This document shows, piece by piece, positions 43,520 through 51,340 of a stretch of 64,000 nt of DNA. Where the stretch lies: NCBI GenBank assembly GCA_014762635.1, contig JABURR010000015.1, positions 42,832-106,831 on the forward strand, given 5' to 3'. Every line of letters begins with the position of its first letter. The stretch's first letter is position 1. The position numbers were made by a program, and so were the translations under genes. Source of the DNA: Paracoccaceae bacterium. GTDB lineage: Bacteria; Pseudomonadota; Alphaproteobacteria; Rhodobacterales; Rhodobacteraceae. The notes beneath the pieces are model-generated. The model was not told the origin of the DNA and ran no database searches. It saw only the letters and a list, made by a program, of their open reading frames with translations.

Positions 43520-45067
43520 TTGCTCGAGACACAAGACGTTGATGATGTAACACACCCGGAACTCATATTTGGACTTGTTGGTCCAATAGGAGTGAACATG
43601 GACGACGTTCAAGAGAGTTTGAGAGTGGCGCTACAACAAGTAGGTTATGCCTCGGAAATCCTTCATCTCACTTCCATTCTTGAAGATTGGGAGAAGAAAC
43701 CCGTCTCGTCCGCTAAAAATACAGAATACGAAATGAAGATCAGCAAGGCGAACGCTTTTTGCCATACTGCAAAAAATGGAGCTGCATTGGCTGGAGTTGC
43801 GATTTCTGCCATTCGAAATTATCGCAAAATACAACACAAGGAAAAGTTGGGCGATGCCGCAAAGTCGATCGCCATCCCAAAACAGGCATATGTAATTAGA
43901 CAGCTAAAGCGTGTAGACGAAGTGGAGCTTCTTAGACAAGTCTATGGAGACAAGTTTATCCAAATTTCTGTTTCTCTCGACAGAGAGTCAAGGGTCCAGA
44001 ACCTAGTCACGAAACTGGCTCGGGACAATCCACACATGAGGCACGCAGAATGTGAGGAAAAAGCACGCCATCTAATTCAGGTGGACGAAAGCCAAGAGTC
44101 AGCTGAGAGGTTTTTGAAATCTGACGAGGCCAGGAAAAGTTTTGGTCAAGAAGTTGGTGGAATATTTCACCTAGGAGATTTCTTTGTCGACGCCAGTGAT
44201 AGGAATAAACTATCTGAAAAAACACTTCACTTCATTAAAGCCTTCTTCGGCGAAAATTCGAAAAGCCCTGACAAGGACGAGTTTGGTGCTTTTATGGCCG
44301 CATCCGCAGCGTTGCGGTCTGTAGATCTCTCCAGGCAAGTTGGAGCTGCCATAACAACTAGAGACGGCGACATTGTCTCTCTTGGATGTAACGAGGTGCC
44401 AAAGGCGGGTGGTGGAAACTATTGGATCACTGACGATCCGCTGGCTCGTGACTACGAACGACGGGCGGAGCAAAACAGCATCGAAAAACAAAGAATAATC
44501 GTGGATTTCCTTGAAAAACTAAAAATTTCTGGCTTTGTCGATGTGAACTGCGAAATTGACTCACCGGAAATGAAGGCAAAGCTGGATGAGGTTACGGACG
44601 ATTCCTTGATCTCCGATATCACCGAGTATGGTCGAATGACGCATGCCGAAATGACCGCCATTTGTGATGCCGCTAGGGCGGGTCGCGCCCTATTTGGTAC
44701 AACAATATATGTAACAACTTTTCCCTGCCACAACTGCGCCAAGCACATTGTCGCTTCCGGCATTGAGCGTGTTGTTTTCATTGAGCCGTATCCGAAGAGT
44801 AAAGCCCCCAGCTCGCATAAGGACTCAATCATTATCGACGGAAAAGGTAGCGGGGCTGTGTGCTTTCAACATTTTGAGGGGATAGCTCCGAAGAGATATC
44901 GGGAGATTTTTTCTAAAGGAAAAAGAAAAAATGGAAACCAAATTGAGACTTGGTATGAAGGCGAACCCCGCCCAAGAATGCCGCAACGCGATAACCTGCA
45001 TATCTATAGAGAGCCATTCGCAGCGCACGAAGTACTGAAAAATCTAAAGCGGAAACCTGACCTATGA
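43520..45067 (+). CDS. avcD: AvcD-like antiviral deoxycytidylate deaminase (P-loop + dCMP-deaminase domains)
   Basis: A 515-aa two-domain enzyme. The N-terminus is a P-loop-like domain (LIFGLVGPIGVNMDDV, then a domain with IPKQAYVIRQLKR and HLGDFFVDA). The C-terminal half is a zinc deaminase: TAR-like DGDIVSLGCNEVPKAGGG, HAE at 375-377 with the proton-shuttling Glu, and PCHNC at 402-406 completing the zinc site. This architecture and length match AvcD and the anti-phage dCTP deaminases, which destroy dCTP/dCMP during infection and starve phage replication. TTG start with GGAGG 6 bases upstream. Base composition is much more AT-rich than the host. All catalytic residues are intact. Confidence 0.88.
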   Translation: MLETQDVDDVTHPELIFGLVGPIGVNMDDVQESLRVALQQVGYASEILHLTSILEDWEKKPVSSAKNTEYEMKISKANAFCHTAKNGAALAGVAISAIRNYRKIQHKEKLGDAAKSIAIPKQAYVIRQLKRVDEVELLRQVYGDKFIQISVSLDRESRVQNLVTKLARDNPHMRHAECEEKARHLIQVDESQESAERFLKSDEARKSFGQEVGGIFHLGDFFVDASDRNKLSEKTLHFIKAFFGENSKSPDKDEFGAFMAASAALRSVDLSRQVGAAITTRDGDIVSLGCNEVPKAGGGNYWITDDPLARDYERRAEQNSIEKQRIIVDFLEKLKISGFVDVNCEIDSPEMKAKLDEVTDDSLISDITEYGRMTHAEMTAICDAARAGRALFGTTIYVTTFPCHNCAKHIVASGIERVVFIEPYPKSKAPSSHKDSIIIDGKGSGAVCFQHFEGIAPKRYREIFSKGKRKNGNQIETWYEGEPRPRMPQRDNLHIYREPFAAHEVLKNLKRKPDL

Positions 45068-45250
45068 GTTTTGGCGGCGCTTGGAAGCTTTATGGGCTGG
45101 TGCCAAAAATACATTCCAATCAGTCTTTAGCTTCCCACTCCGGGATTTTGGGGTGTGATCTCTAATCAAGATATTCCATTTCTCTTTGGGATTATGCGGG
45201 TAGAGTGTGACATAAAGAGCAGAAATCCGATCCCAAAAGAAACTAGACAA
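45062..45250 (-). CDS. Possible 62-aa small ORF behind the membrane protein gene
   Basis: Starts with TTG after AAGGAG (spacing unusually short) and reads SSFFWDRISALYVTLYPHN with a basic C-terminus, ending 5 bases inside the deaminase gene. It begins 17 bases after the membrane protein gene on the same strand. The composition is protein-like but no family or signal is recognised, and the start is weak, so this may be chance. Confidence 0.3.
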   Translation of the reverse strand: MSSFFWDRISALYVTLYPHNPKEKWNILIRDHTPKSRSGKLKTDWNVFLAPAHKASKRRQNS

Positions 45251-45267
45251 AATCTCCTTGAAAATAG

Positions 45268-45642
45268 CTATATGTTTTGCTCAAGCGCGGCCCGTCGCCT
45301 TGCCCTTTCCGCAGCACTCCGTTTTCCTAGTTCCGACATAACCCGTCGGATCATATCTTTTTTTTGAGCCTCCGAGAGAAGTCCGTTTTTTTGGGTTCCT
45401 GAAACTTCAGCGTCCCGAGCCGAAGTATTTGGTTTCTCTAGGCTTTCAGTCGTTGTTGGGCCTCCAGTTCCCAACAACGATATGTCACTCGATCCGAACT
45501 CGTCACCATTCTGTAACTCTTCATCATCACTCAGAAGCTTGTAGACGCCAAAGCCTAAAAGGCCGATACCTACGGCAGCACCCACCGCTGGATTGAGTAG
45601 GGCGGTCACAAGTAGCCCGATGCCTGAATTCTGATTGTTCAT
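45268..45642 (-). CDS. 124-aa membrane-anchored protein of unknown function
   Basis: The N-terminal MNNQNSGIGLLVTALLNPAV leads into a glycine-rich hydrophobic stretch (AVGAAVGIGLLGFGVYKLL), then an acidic linker and a C-terminal basic helix (KKDMIRRVMSELGKRSAAERARRRAALEQ). AAGGA lies 9 bases before the ATG at 45642; the longer frame to 45855 crosses the palindrome cluster and is unlikely. The long glycine/alanine-rich membrane stretch recalls pore-forming or holin-like small proteins, but there is no family match. It is convergent with the deaminase gene, with palindromes in its promoter region. Confidence 0.65.
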   Translation of the reverse strand: MNNQNSGIGLLVTALLNPAVGAAVGIGLLGFGVYKLLSDDEELQNGDEFGSSDISLLGTGGPTTTESLEKPNTSARDAEVSGTQKNGLLSEAQKKDMIRRVMSELGKRSAAERARRRAALEQNI

Positions 45643-45667
45643 GCCCGTTATCCTTTTGCCATTTTGA

Positions 45668-45742
45668 ACCGTTCTGAACGGTAGGATTGAACCTTTGGCC
45701 CAACCGTTGAACGGTTGATTGAACCGTTGGAACCAACGGTTC
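45668..45742. repeat. Three AACCGTT-core palindromes: operator or iteron cluster
   Basis: Three perfect inverted repeats share the core ACCGTT/AACGGT: ACCGTTC-T-GAACGGT (45668-45682), CAACCGTT-G-AACGGTTG (45701-45717) and GAACCGTTGG-AA-CCAACGGTTC (45721-45742). They lie 26-100 bases upstream of the membrane protein gene. Regular palindromes of one sequence suggest binding of a dimeric regulator or replication protein. Nothing similar was seen elsewhere in the window except half-sites. Confidence 0.7.
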
Positions 45743-45855
45743 GTCTTCCCATGATACCATAGGGATTCTCGGCCAGGTGTGGGCAAATCCGGGGTGCGCT
45801 GCATTTCTGGCCGATCAGCGCAGTGCAGCGATGCAACAGTCAGAATCTGTGTCAC

Positions 45856-45879
45856 TGTGCTTCCGGTTTGCTTCCGGAA
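45856..45879 (+). repeat. Right copy of the 24-bp integrase arm-type repeat
   Basis: TGTGCTTCC, 4 bases, TGCTTCCGGAA in the same orientation as the copy at 38700-38723. It lies 58 bases inside attR, whereas the left copy lies 128 bases inside attL. Shared spacing at both ends is the pattern expected for integrase arm sites. Confidence 0.6.
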
Positions 45880-45937
45880 AAGAAACGGCGTTCGCGCGGC
45901 GGATTATGGCCCCGCTTAAGATATTGATTTTACTTGG

Positions 45938-45987
45938 CAAAGTGGTGAGCCGTGCAGGATTCGAACCTGCGACCCACTGATTAAAAG
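45938..45987 (-). repeat. attR: 50-bp direct repeat within tRNA-Lys
   Basis: Perfect match to 38522-38571. It contains the anticodon loop, T-arm, 3' acceptor strand and CCA of the intact tRNA plus 5 bases downstream, so the element restores the tRNA on integration. Identity ends inside the anticodon stem on one side and 5 bases past CCA on the other. Confidence 0.93.
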
Positions 45988-46018
45988 TCAGTTGCTCTAC
46001 CAACTGAGCTAACGGCCC
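45943..46018 (-). tRNA. tRNA-Lys (anticodon UUU)
   Basis: A full cloverleaf reads on the minus strand: acceptor GGGCCGT pairing with ACGGCTC (one G-U), D-arm GCTC/GAGC with AGTTGGTA, anticodon stem ACTGA/TCAGT around CTTTTAA, T-arm GCAGG-TTCGAAT-CCTGC, discriminator A and an encoded CCA. The length is 76 bases with CCA. Its 3' half is the integration site of the 7.4-kb element. Confidence 0.97.
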
Positions 46019-46129
46019 ACTCTGAGGCCCGCTACGTAGAAAAACCCCGGCGGGGGGTCAAGGGGGTAAAATCGGTTTTATCGCTTCGGTGCTGGATTTA
46101 GACTTGTCTGCGCGTTATACGCCGCGCCC

Positions 46130-46966
46130 ATGCAGGACCAAGGCTCACAAACTGGCCTGCCCTTCATGAAAATGCACGGGCTGGGCAATGACTTCGTGGT
46201 GCTGGACCGCCGAAACGGCGGCCCTGCGGTCACGGCTGCCTTGGCGCGGGCGGTAGGTGACCGCCATCGCGGTGTGGGATTCGATCAGCTTGCCGTCATC
46301 GAATCGCATGACACCGCGGATGCGCGGCTGGTGTTCTTCAATGCGGATGGCTCCCTGTCCTCGGCCTGCGGCAACGCGACCCGCTGTATCGCGCGGTTCC
46401 TGATGGAGGAAACCGGCAAGTCCTCCTTGCAACTGGTGACAGAGCGCGGGACGCTTCTGGCCGGCGATGCGGGTGGCGGCCTGACCCGGGTCAACATGGG
46501 GGCGCCGCTGCTCGACTGGGCGGAAATTCCGTTGGCGGAGGCGACGGACACGCTGCACCTGCCGATCGAGGGCGACCCGGTGGCAACCGGCATGGGCAAC
46601 CCCCATTGCAGTTTCTTCGTGGACGATGCCGAGGCTGTGGACCTTGCCGCGAGGGGACGCGAGATCGAGCATCACCCGCTGTTCCCGGAACGCACCAACG
46701 TCCAGTTCGCCCATGTGATCGGCCCTGATCACCTGCGGATGCGGGTCTGGGAGCGGGGCACCGGGATCACGCTGGCCTCGGGCTCGTCCTCCTGCGCGGT
46801 GGCGGTAGCCGCAGCGCGGCGCGGGCTGACGGGGCGGCGAGTCACGCTGGACCTCGACGGCGGGCGGATCGAGATCGACTGGCGCGAGGATGGTGTCTGG
46901 ATGACCGGCCCAACCGCCCATGTGTTCGACGGGGTGCTGACGTCGGATTTTCTGGAGAGCCTCTGA
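46130..46966 (+). CDS. dapF: Diaminopimelate epimerase
   Basis: Interconverts LL- and meso-diaminopimelate for lysine and peptidoglycan. The 278-aa protein has two mirror domains: [16 protein letters not shown], the first catalytic cysteine Cys80 in [24 protein letters not shown], and [21 protein letters not shown]. In the usual motif LACGTGACA the first cysteine is catalytic; here that position is Ser217 and only the later Cys222 remains. The rest is well conserved, so the gene is kept as dapF with this oddity. Start ATG 46130 leaves a 12-residue lead; ATG 46166 is also possible. The mtaB start overlaps its stop by one base. Confidence 0.88.
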   Translation: MQDQGSQTGLPFMKMHGLGNDFVVLDRRNGGPAVTAALARAVGDRHRGVGFDQLAVIESHDTADARLVFFNADGSLSSACGNATRCIARFLMEETGKSSLQLVTERGTLLAGDAGGGLTRVNMGAPLLDWAEIPLAEATDTLHLPIEGDPVATGMGNPHCSFFVDDAEAVDLAARGREIEHHPLFPERTNVQFAHVIGPDHLRMRVWERGTGITLASGSSSCAVAVAAARRGLTGRRVTLDLDGGRIEIDWREDGVWMTGPTAHVFDGVLTSDFLESL

Positions 46967-48225
46967 TGGACCGCAAGCCACCGGTCTTCACGACGCTCGG
47001 CTGTCGGCTCAACGCCTATGAGACCGAAGCGATGAAGGAATTGACCGCCGCCGCGGGTCTGGACGACGCGGTGGTGATCAACACCTGTGCCGTGACCTCG
47101 GAAGCGGTGCGCAAGGCGCGTCAGGAAATCCGGCGGCTGCGCCGCGAGAATCCCGGCGCCAAGCTCATCGTAACCGGTTGCGCCGCGCAGACCGAGCCCG
47201 AGACCTTTCGCGAGATGGACGAGGTCGACCTGGTGATCGGCAATACCGAAAAGATGCGACCCGAGACCTGGACGGGTATCGCGGCTGATTTCATCGGCGC
47301 GACCGAGAAGGTGCAGGTCGATGACATCATGTCGGTGACCGAGACCGCGGGGCACCTGATCGACGGGTTCGGCACCCGTAGCCGGGCCTATGTGCAGGTT
47401 CAGAACGGCTGTGATCACCGATGCACCTTCTGCATCATTCCTTATGGCCGCGGCAATTCCCGCTCGGTCCCGGCGGGCGTCGTGGTGGACCAGATCAAGC
47501 GGCTGGTGGACAGCGGCTATAACGAGGTGGTGCTGACCGGCGTCGACCTGACAAGCTGGGGCGCAGACCTTCCGGGAGAGCCCCGGCTTGGCGATCTGGT
47601 GATGCGGATCCTGCGACTGGTGCCGGATCTGCCGCGGTTGCGGATCTCGTCTATCGACTCGATCGAGGCCGACGAGAACCTGATGCAGGCAATCGCGACC
47701 GAGCCGCGCCTGATGCCACATCTCCACCTGAGCCTTCAGGCCGGGGATGACATGATCCTCAAGCGGATGAAGCGTCGGCACCTGCGGGATGATGCGATCC
47801 GCTTCTGCGAGGAGGCCCGCCGCCTGCGCCCGGAGATGACCTTTGGCGCCGACATCATCGCAGGCTTCCCGACCGAAACCGAGGCGATGTTCGCCAACTC
47901 CCTGCGACTGGTCGAGGAATGCGACCTGACCTGGCTGCATGTCTTCCCCTACTCGCCCCGCCCGGGCACACCGGCAGCGCGGATGCCACAGGTGCATGGC
48001 TCCGCGATCAAGGATCGCGCGCGGCGCCTGAGGGAAGCCGGGGCGCGGCAGGTCGAGCGGCACCTGGCGGCGCAGGTCGGTCAAACCCACGCGGTTCTGA
48101 TGGAGAACCCGCGCATGGGCCGGACCGAACAGTTCACCGAGGTGGTCTTCACATCGGACCACCCCGAAGGCCAGATCGTCGAGGCCCGGATTTCCGGGCA
48201 TGACGGGCAACAACTCAGCGCGTAG
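46966..48225 (+). CDS. mtaB: tRNA t6A37 methylthiotransferase MtaB
   Basis: A 419-aa radical-SAM enzyme that adds a methylthio group to t6A at position 37 of ANN-decoding tRNAs. The N-terminal UPF0004 domain has its cysteines in TLGCRLN, INTCAVT and VTGCAAQ for the auxiliary 4Fe-4S cluster. The radical-SAM CDHRCTFC motif lies near residues 148-155, followed by the TRAM-like C-terminus. The TLGCRLNxYE form is specific to MtaB over MiaB and RimO. It is coupled to dapF (TGATG). Confidence 0.93.
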   Translation: MDRKPPVFTTLGCRLNAYETEAMKELTAAAGLDDAVVINTCAVTSEAVRKARQEIRRLRRENPGAKLIVTGCAAQTEPETFREMDEVDLVIGNTEKMRPETWTGIAADFIGATEKVQVDDIMSVTETAGHLIDGFGTRSRAYVQVQNGCDHRCTFCIIPYGRGNSRSVPAGVVVDQIKRLVDSGYNEVVLTGVDLTSWGADLPGEPRLGDLVMRILRLVPDLPRLRISSIDSIEADENLMQAIATEPRLMPHLHLSLQAGDDMILKRMKRRHLRDDAIRFCEEARRLRPEMTFGADIIAGFPTETEAMFANSLRLVEECDLTWLHVFPYSPRPGTPAARMPQVHGSAIKDRARRLREAGARQVERHLAAQVGQTHAVLMENPRMGRTEQFTEVVFTSDHPEGQIVEARISGHDGQQLSA

Positions 48226-48326
48226 ACAGGAAACCTGGCGCAGGTCTGCCGCTCCGACTTGCCGAAACACTTGTGGAATAACGCGGCAAATTGCAGGGTT
48301 CATCGAGCTAGTCCCGAGAGGTCCAA

Positions 48327-48950
48327 ATGCATCCCAATCCAGCGTTTCGCAACGAAACCCGCGACCGGGACATCGCCTTCGCCCGCGCACGGGGGTTTGG
48401 GGCTCTGGCGGTGAACGCGGACCCGGCACCGTTGCTGTCCCACGTTCCTTTCGTGCTGGATGACGGTGCGGAGATGGTGGATTTTCACCTGGTTCGGTCC
48501 AACCCCATCTTGCGGCTGCTCGATGAACCCCGCGCCGCGGTGATCGCGGTTCAGGGGCCGGATTCCTACGTGTCGCCCGACTGGTACGGCATCGAGGATC
48601 AGGTACCCACCTGGAATTATGTCGCCGTGCACCTGCGCGGGCGGATCGAACGGCTGCCGGATGAGGTGCTTTTGCCGATGCTGGACCACCTTTCAGAGGT
48701 GTTTGAGGACCTTTTGCTGCCGAAGACACCTTGGAAGACGGGCAAGATGACGCCGGACGTGCTGGACCGGATGCTGCGCATGATCGCGCCCTGCCGTATG
48801 ACCATCGAGACGGTCGACGGCACGTGGAAACTCTCGCAGAACAAGACCGATGCCGTCCGAATGGCAGCGGCGGAACGTCTGGAGCGTGATGGGTTGGGGC
48901 AGGAAATCGCCGCGCTGGCGGAGTTGATGCGCGGGGTCACGCCGTCCTGA
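48327..48950 (+). CDS. PaiB-family FMN-binding protein
   Basis: A 207-aa protein of the PaiB (FMN-binding split barrel) family, starting MHPNPAFRNETRDRDIAFAR with the conserved GPDSYVSPDWYG and VPTWNYVAVHLRG motifs and the late LSQNKTDAVR. In Bacillus PaiB is linked to control of sporulation and protease genes, but in proteobacteria it is probably a flavin- or heme-binding protein of unclear role. GAGAGG lies upstream of the ATG. It is 100 bases after mtaB. Confidence 0.88.
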   Translation: MHPNPAFRNETRDRDIAFARARGFGALAVNADPAPLLSHVPFVLDDGAEMVDFHLVRSNPILRLLDEPRAAVIAVQGPDSYVSPDWYGIEDQVPTWNYVAVHLRGRIERLPDEVLLPMLDHLSEVFEDLLLPKTPWKTGKMTPDVLDRMLRMIAPCRMTIETVDGTWKLSQNKTDAVRMAAAERLERDGLGQEIAALAELMRGVTPS

Positions 48951-49004
48951 ATGGACAGCAATCCCCGAAAATCATAGACTTGCCTTCCAGAAAGAGAGGT
49001 TCCC

Positions 49005-49283
49005 ATGGCCCTTCCCCTTGCCCCGATCGCCGGAATCGCCCTGCGCTATGGCGCCGTGGCTCTGGCGGCCTATGCCGTAACCCGCAGCTTCGAGCCCGGT
49101 CGCCGGGATCAACGCGGTGAAGACGCAATGGATTCGCTGGATGAAGGCCTGACCTTCCGACGGGACCCCGAGCAGGTCAACGTAACCAGGCGGTTTCACC
49201 GGGTGATCCGTCTTGGCGAATCCGGGCCGGGGCTTGAAATCGACGCTACCGCGCTTGGGCGCATCCGCTTCCGAAAGGTCTGA
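49005..49283 (+). CDS. Conserved-looking 92-aa protein, unknown
   Basis: Has a short hydrophobic N-terminal helix (IAGIALRYGAVALAAYAVT), then a soluble tail with EDAMDSLDEGLTFRRDPEQ and VTRRFHRVIRLG and ends in RIRFRKV. A GAGAGG site precedes the ATG. The GST gene begins one base after its stop, so they form one transcript. No function is known to me. Confidence 0.7.
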   Translation: MALPLAPIAGIALRYGAVALAAYAVTRSFEPGRRDQRGEDAMDSLDEGLTFRRDPEQVNVTRRFHRVIRLGESGPGLEIDATALGRIRFRKV

Positions 49284-49284
49284 T

Positions 49285-49893
49285 ATGAAGCTCTATCACA
49301 ACACGGCATCACCTTACATTCGCAAGGTGATGGTTCTTCTGCACGAGACCGGCCAACTGGGCGACGTGGAACTGGTAAACGCCAGCGGCACGGCGATCGA
49401 TCCGGGCACCATGCCGATCAGCCAGAACCCGCTGGGCAAGGTGCCGACGCTGGAACGCGATGATGGTCCGGCCCTCTATGACAGCCGGGTGATCTGCCAA
49501 TATCTGGATACCCGCGCCAATGCGGGACTCTACCCCGAGGCCCCTGCGCTTTGGGATACGCTGACGCTCGAGGCGACGGCGGACGGCATCCTGGATGCGG
49601 CGATCCTCATGACCTACGAGGCACGCATCCGCCCCGAAGAGCTGCGCTACGCACCTTGGGTCGACGCGCAATGGGGCAAGATTTCACGCGCCTTGACTGC
49701 GCTCAACACCCGCTGGATGAGCCATCTGCACGGCAAGCTCGACATGGGTCAACTGGCCGTGGCCTGCGCGCTGGGATACCTCGATTTCCGGCACGACGCG
49801 CGAAATTGGCGGCAGGGCAATGATTCGCTGGCCGCCTGGTACGCGGAGTTCGAAAAACGTGACAGCCTGCAGGCAACGATCCCTGCAGGCTGA
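49285..49893 (+). CDS. Glutathione S-transferase-like protein
   Basis: A 202-aa two-domain GST. The thioredoxin-fold N-terminus starts MKLYHNTASPYIRKVMVLLHE, where the Ser/Tyr of SPYIRK is the glutathione-activating region, followed by NPLGKVPTLERDDGPALYDSRVIC, the glutathione-binding cis-Pro and SRVI motif. The C-terminal half is helical. Its role may be detoxification of electrophiles. It follows the 92-aa gene directly. Confidence 0.9.
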   Translation: MKLYHNTASPYIRKVMVLLHETGQLGDVELVNASGTAIDPGTMPISQNPLGKVPTLERDDGPALYDSRVICQYLDTRANAGLYPEAPALWDTLTLEATADGILDAAILMTYEARIRPEELRYAPWVDAQWGKISRALTALNTRWMSHLHGKLDMGQLAVACALGYLDFRHDARNWRQGNDSLAAWYAEFEKRDSLQATIPAG

Positions 49894-49899
49894 TTGAGG

Positions 49900-50574
49900 T
49901 CAGTAGGACCAGCTGTAACCGAAGTTCACCGCATTGGTGGCGAACTGGGTTTCAAGGCTTCCCCCGCTGGCGAGATCGACGTCATGCCAGGAATAGGTGA
50001 ACTTGTACTCACCAAAGAGCGCCCTGTTCTCGGCCAGGGGATACGAGATACCGGCAACGGCCTGAACAGCCGGGCCGGTGAGCTGGTATTCGTAGGTCGT
50101 GCCACCGGTGGACTTGATATCCACGTGGGGAATGGCGACACCCACGCCGAGACCGGCATAGGAGGTCCAGTCACGATCCTCGCGGCTCCACCGCTTGAAG
50201 GCATTGGCCGTCACGAGGTTCAGGCCATCCGTCATTTCAAGGCGAGAAAAACCAGTCGCTGCGAGCGATTCGTCACTTGCGTAGACTTTCGCGTGGTTGA
50301 ACTCGATGCCGAAGCCAAGATCGTTGGCCCGCCACCAGGTTGCCCTGAAGCCGTAGTAGGGAGGCATGCTGAAAGACCTGCCCTCCCAAGCGATCAACTC
50401 GTTCACGGCACCGACCCCGCCAGGATCGTCGCCCTGCAGGCGGCCATGGGCTGCTTCCTGGAAGCCGATATAGGCGCTCAATTCGGTTTCTGCAGTGGCT
50501 TCACCGAGGCCGCCAACGAGGAATGCGCCGCACAGGGCAAGCGCCATGGATCTGAAATTTGAGGCAAAAGGCAT
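49900..50574 (-). CDS. Outer-membrane beta-barrel protein, lipid A oxidase (LpxQ)-like
   Basis: A 224-aa exported protein: signal peptide (MALALCGAFLVGGLGEATA), then alternating beta strands ending GEYKFTYSWHDVD and VNFGYSWSY with the C-terminal aromatic of outer-membrane barrels. Strand motifs such as YGFRATWWRANDLGFGIEFNHAKVY resemble rhizobial LpxQ, which oxidises the proximal glucosamine of lipid A; a plain OmpW/Omp25-like barrel is the alternative. The ATG at 50574 has AGGGAG upstream. It is divergent from petA. Confidence 0.6.
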   Translation of the reverse strand: MPFASNFRSMALALCGAFLVGGLGEATAETELSAYIGFQEAAHGRLQGDDPGGVGAVNELIAWEGRSFSMPPYYGFRATWWRANDLGFGIEFNHAKVYASDESLAATGFSRLEMTDGLNLVTANAFKRWSREDRDWTSYAGLGVGVAIPHVDIKSTGGTTYEYQLTGPAVQAVAGISYPLAENRALFGEYKFTYSWHDVDLASGGSLETQFATNAVNFGYSWSY

Positions 50575-50766
50575 GATGTGTCTCCCTTTCGCGCCATTGG
50601 TATCCCGATCACGCGAAACTTCAAATGCCATTTCGCCGCATGAGGGGTATTGCCCGCTGGACCTAATCAAAACACACCGTTAAACAGTGCGGGAATGTCC
50701 GCAGGCCTCTGCGGGCACCGCTCGTATTTTGGCCGGATCATCCGGCACGGAGATGGAGAAACGCTC

Positions 50767-51327
50767 GTGTCCCAAGCAGAAGAGCATCAAGGCACCCGCC
50801 GCGACTTCCTGTACTATGCGACAGCAGGTGCCGGTGCGGTTACCGCCGGTGCGGCCGTATGGCCGCTGGTAAATCAGATGAACCCCTCGGCCGATGTTCA
50901 GGCCCTCGCGTCGATCCGCGTCGATGTCAGTGGCGTCGAAACCGGAACCCAGCTCACGGTCAAGTGGCTCGGCAAGCCGGTCTTCATCCGCCGCCGCACC
51001 GAGGAAGAAATCACCGAAGCCCGCAACGTGGAGCTTTCGGAACTCGTCGATGGCGAAGCCCGCAACGACAACCTCGGCGCCGCCCCGGCCACCGACGAGA
51101 ACCGCGCGCTGGATGAAAACGGCGAATGGCTGGTGATGATCGGTGTCTGCACCCACCTCGGCTGCGTGCCGCTCGGTGATGGCGCTGGCGAGTTCGGCGG
51201 CTGGTTCTGCCCCTGCCACGGCTCGCATTACGATACGTCTGGCCGCATCCGCAAAGGCCCGGCTCCGGAAAACCTCTGGGTTCCGGCCGCGCGTTTCGAA
51301 GACGAAACCACGATTGTCCTCGGGTAA
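50767..51327 (+). CDS. petA: Ubiquinol-cytochrome c reductase Rieske iron-sulfur subunit
   Basis: The 186-aa Rieske protein of cytochrome bc1, which moves one electron from ubiquinol to cytochrome c1. The N-terminal Tat-type anchor ([20 protein letters not shown]) stays as a membrane helix; the 2Fe-2S ligands are in CTHLGC near 128-133 and CPCHGSH near 148-154. It starts with GTG after a GGAGA site. It is the first gene of petABC with a 13-base gap to petB. Confidence 0.96.
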   Translation: MSQAEEHQGTRRDFLYYATAGAGAVTAGAAVWPLVNQMNPSADVQALASIRVDVSGVETGTQLTVKWLGKPVFIRRRTEEEITEARNVELSELVDGEARNDNLGAAPATDENRALDENGEWLVMIGVCTHLGCVPLGDGAGEFGGWFCPCHGSHYDTSGRIRKGPAPENLWVPAARFEDETTIVLG

Positions 51328-51340
51328 GGGAGAGACGCAG

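Larger units (their letters stand above)
38522..45987. mobile_element. 7.4-kb integrative element in tRNA-Lys, with rolling-circle-type Rep and AvcD-like defence gene
   Basis: Bounded by a 50-bp perfect direct repeat, one copy being the 3' half of an intact tRNA-Lys gene at the right end. Contents in order: tyrosine integrase, 305-aa unknown, AlpA-like HTH, 71-aa protein, hairpin, RstA/Rep_trans-like initiator, 53-aa ORF, AvcD-like deaminase, small ORF, 124-aa membrane protein, palindrome cluster. No capsid, Zot-like or conjugation genes are present, so it is not a complete phage or ICE. The left half has host-like GC, while 43.0-45.7 kb is visibly AT-rich, which suggests the cargo has a separate origin. 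Confidence 0.9.

Noticed and set aside
38522..45987. Reading the element as a complete filamentous prophage
   Set aside because: There is an RstA-like initiator but no Zot-like ATPase, coat protein or secretin genes that I can identify.
46729..48729. 666-aa minus-strand frame antisense to mtaB
   Set aside because: No domain, biased composition, and mtaB is fully supported on the other strand.
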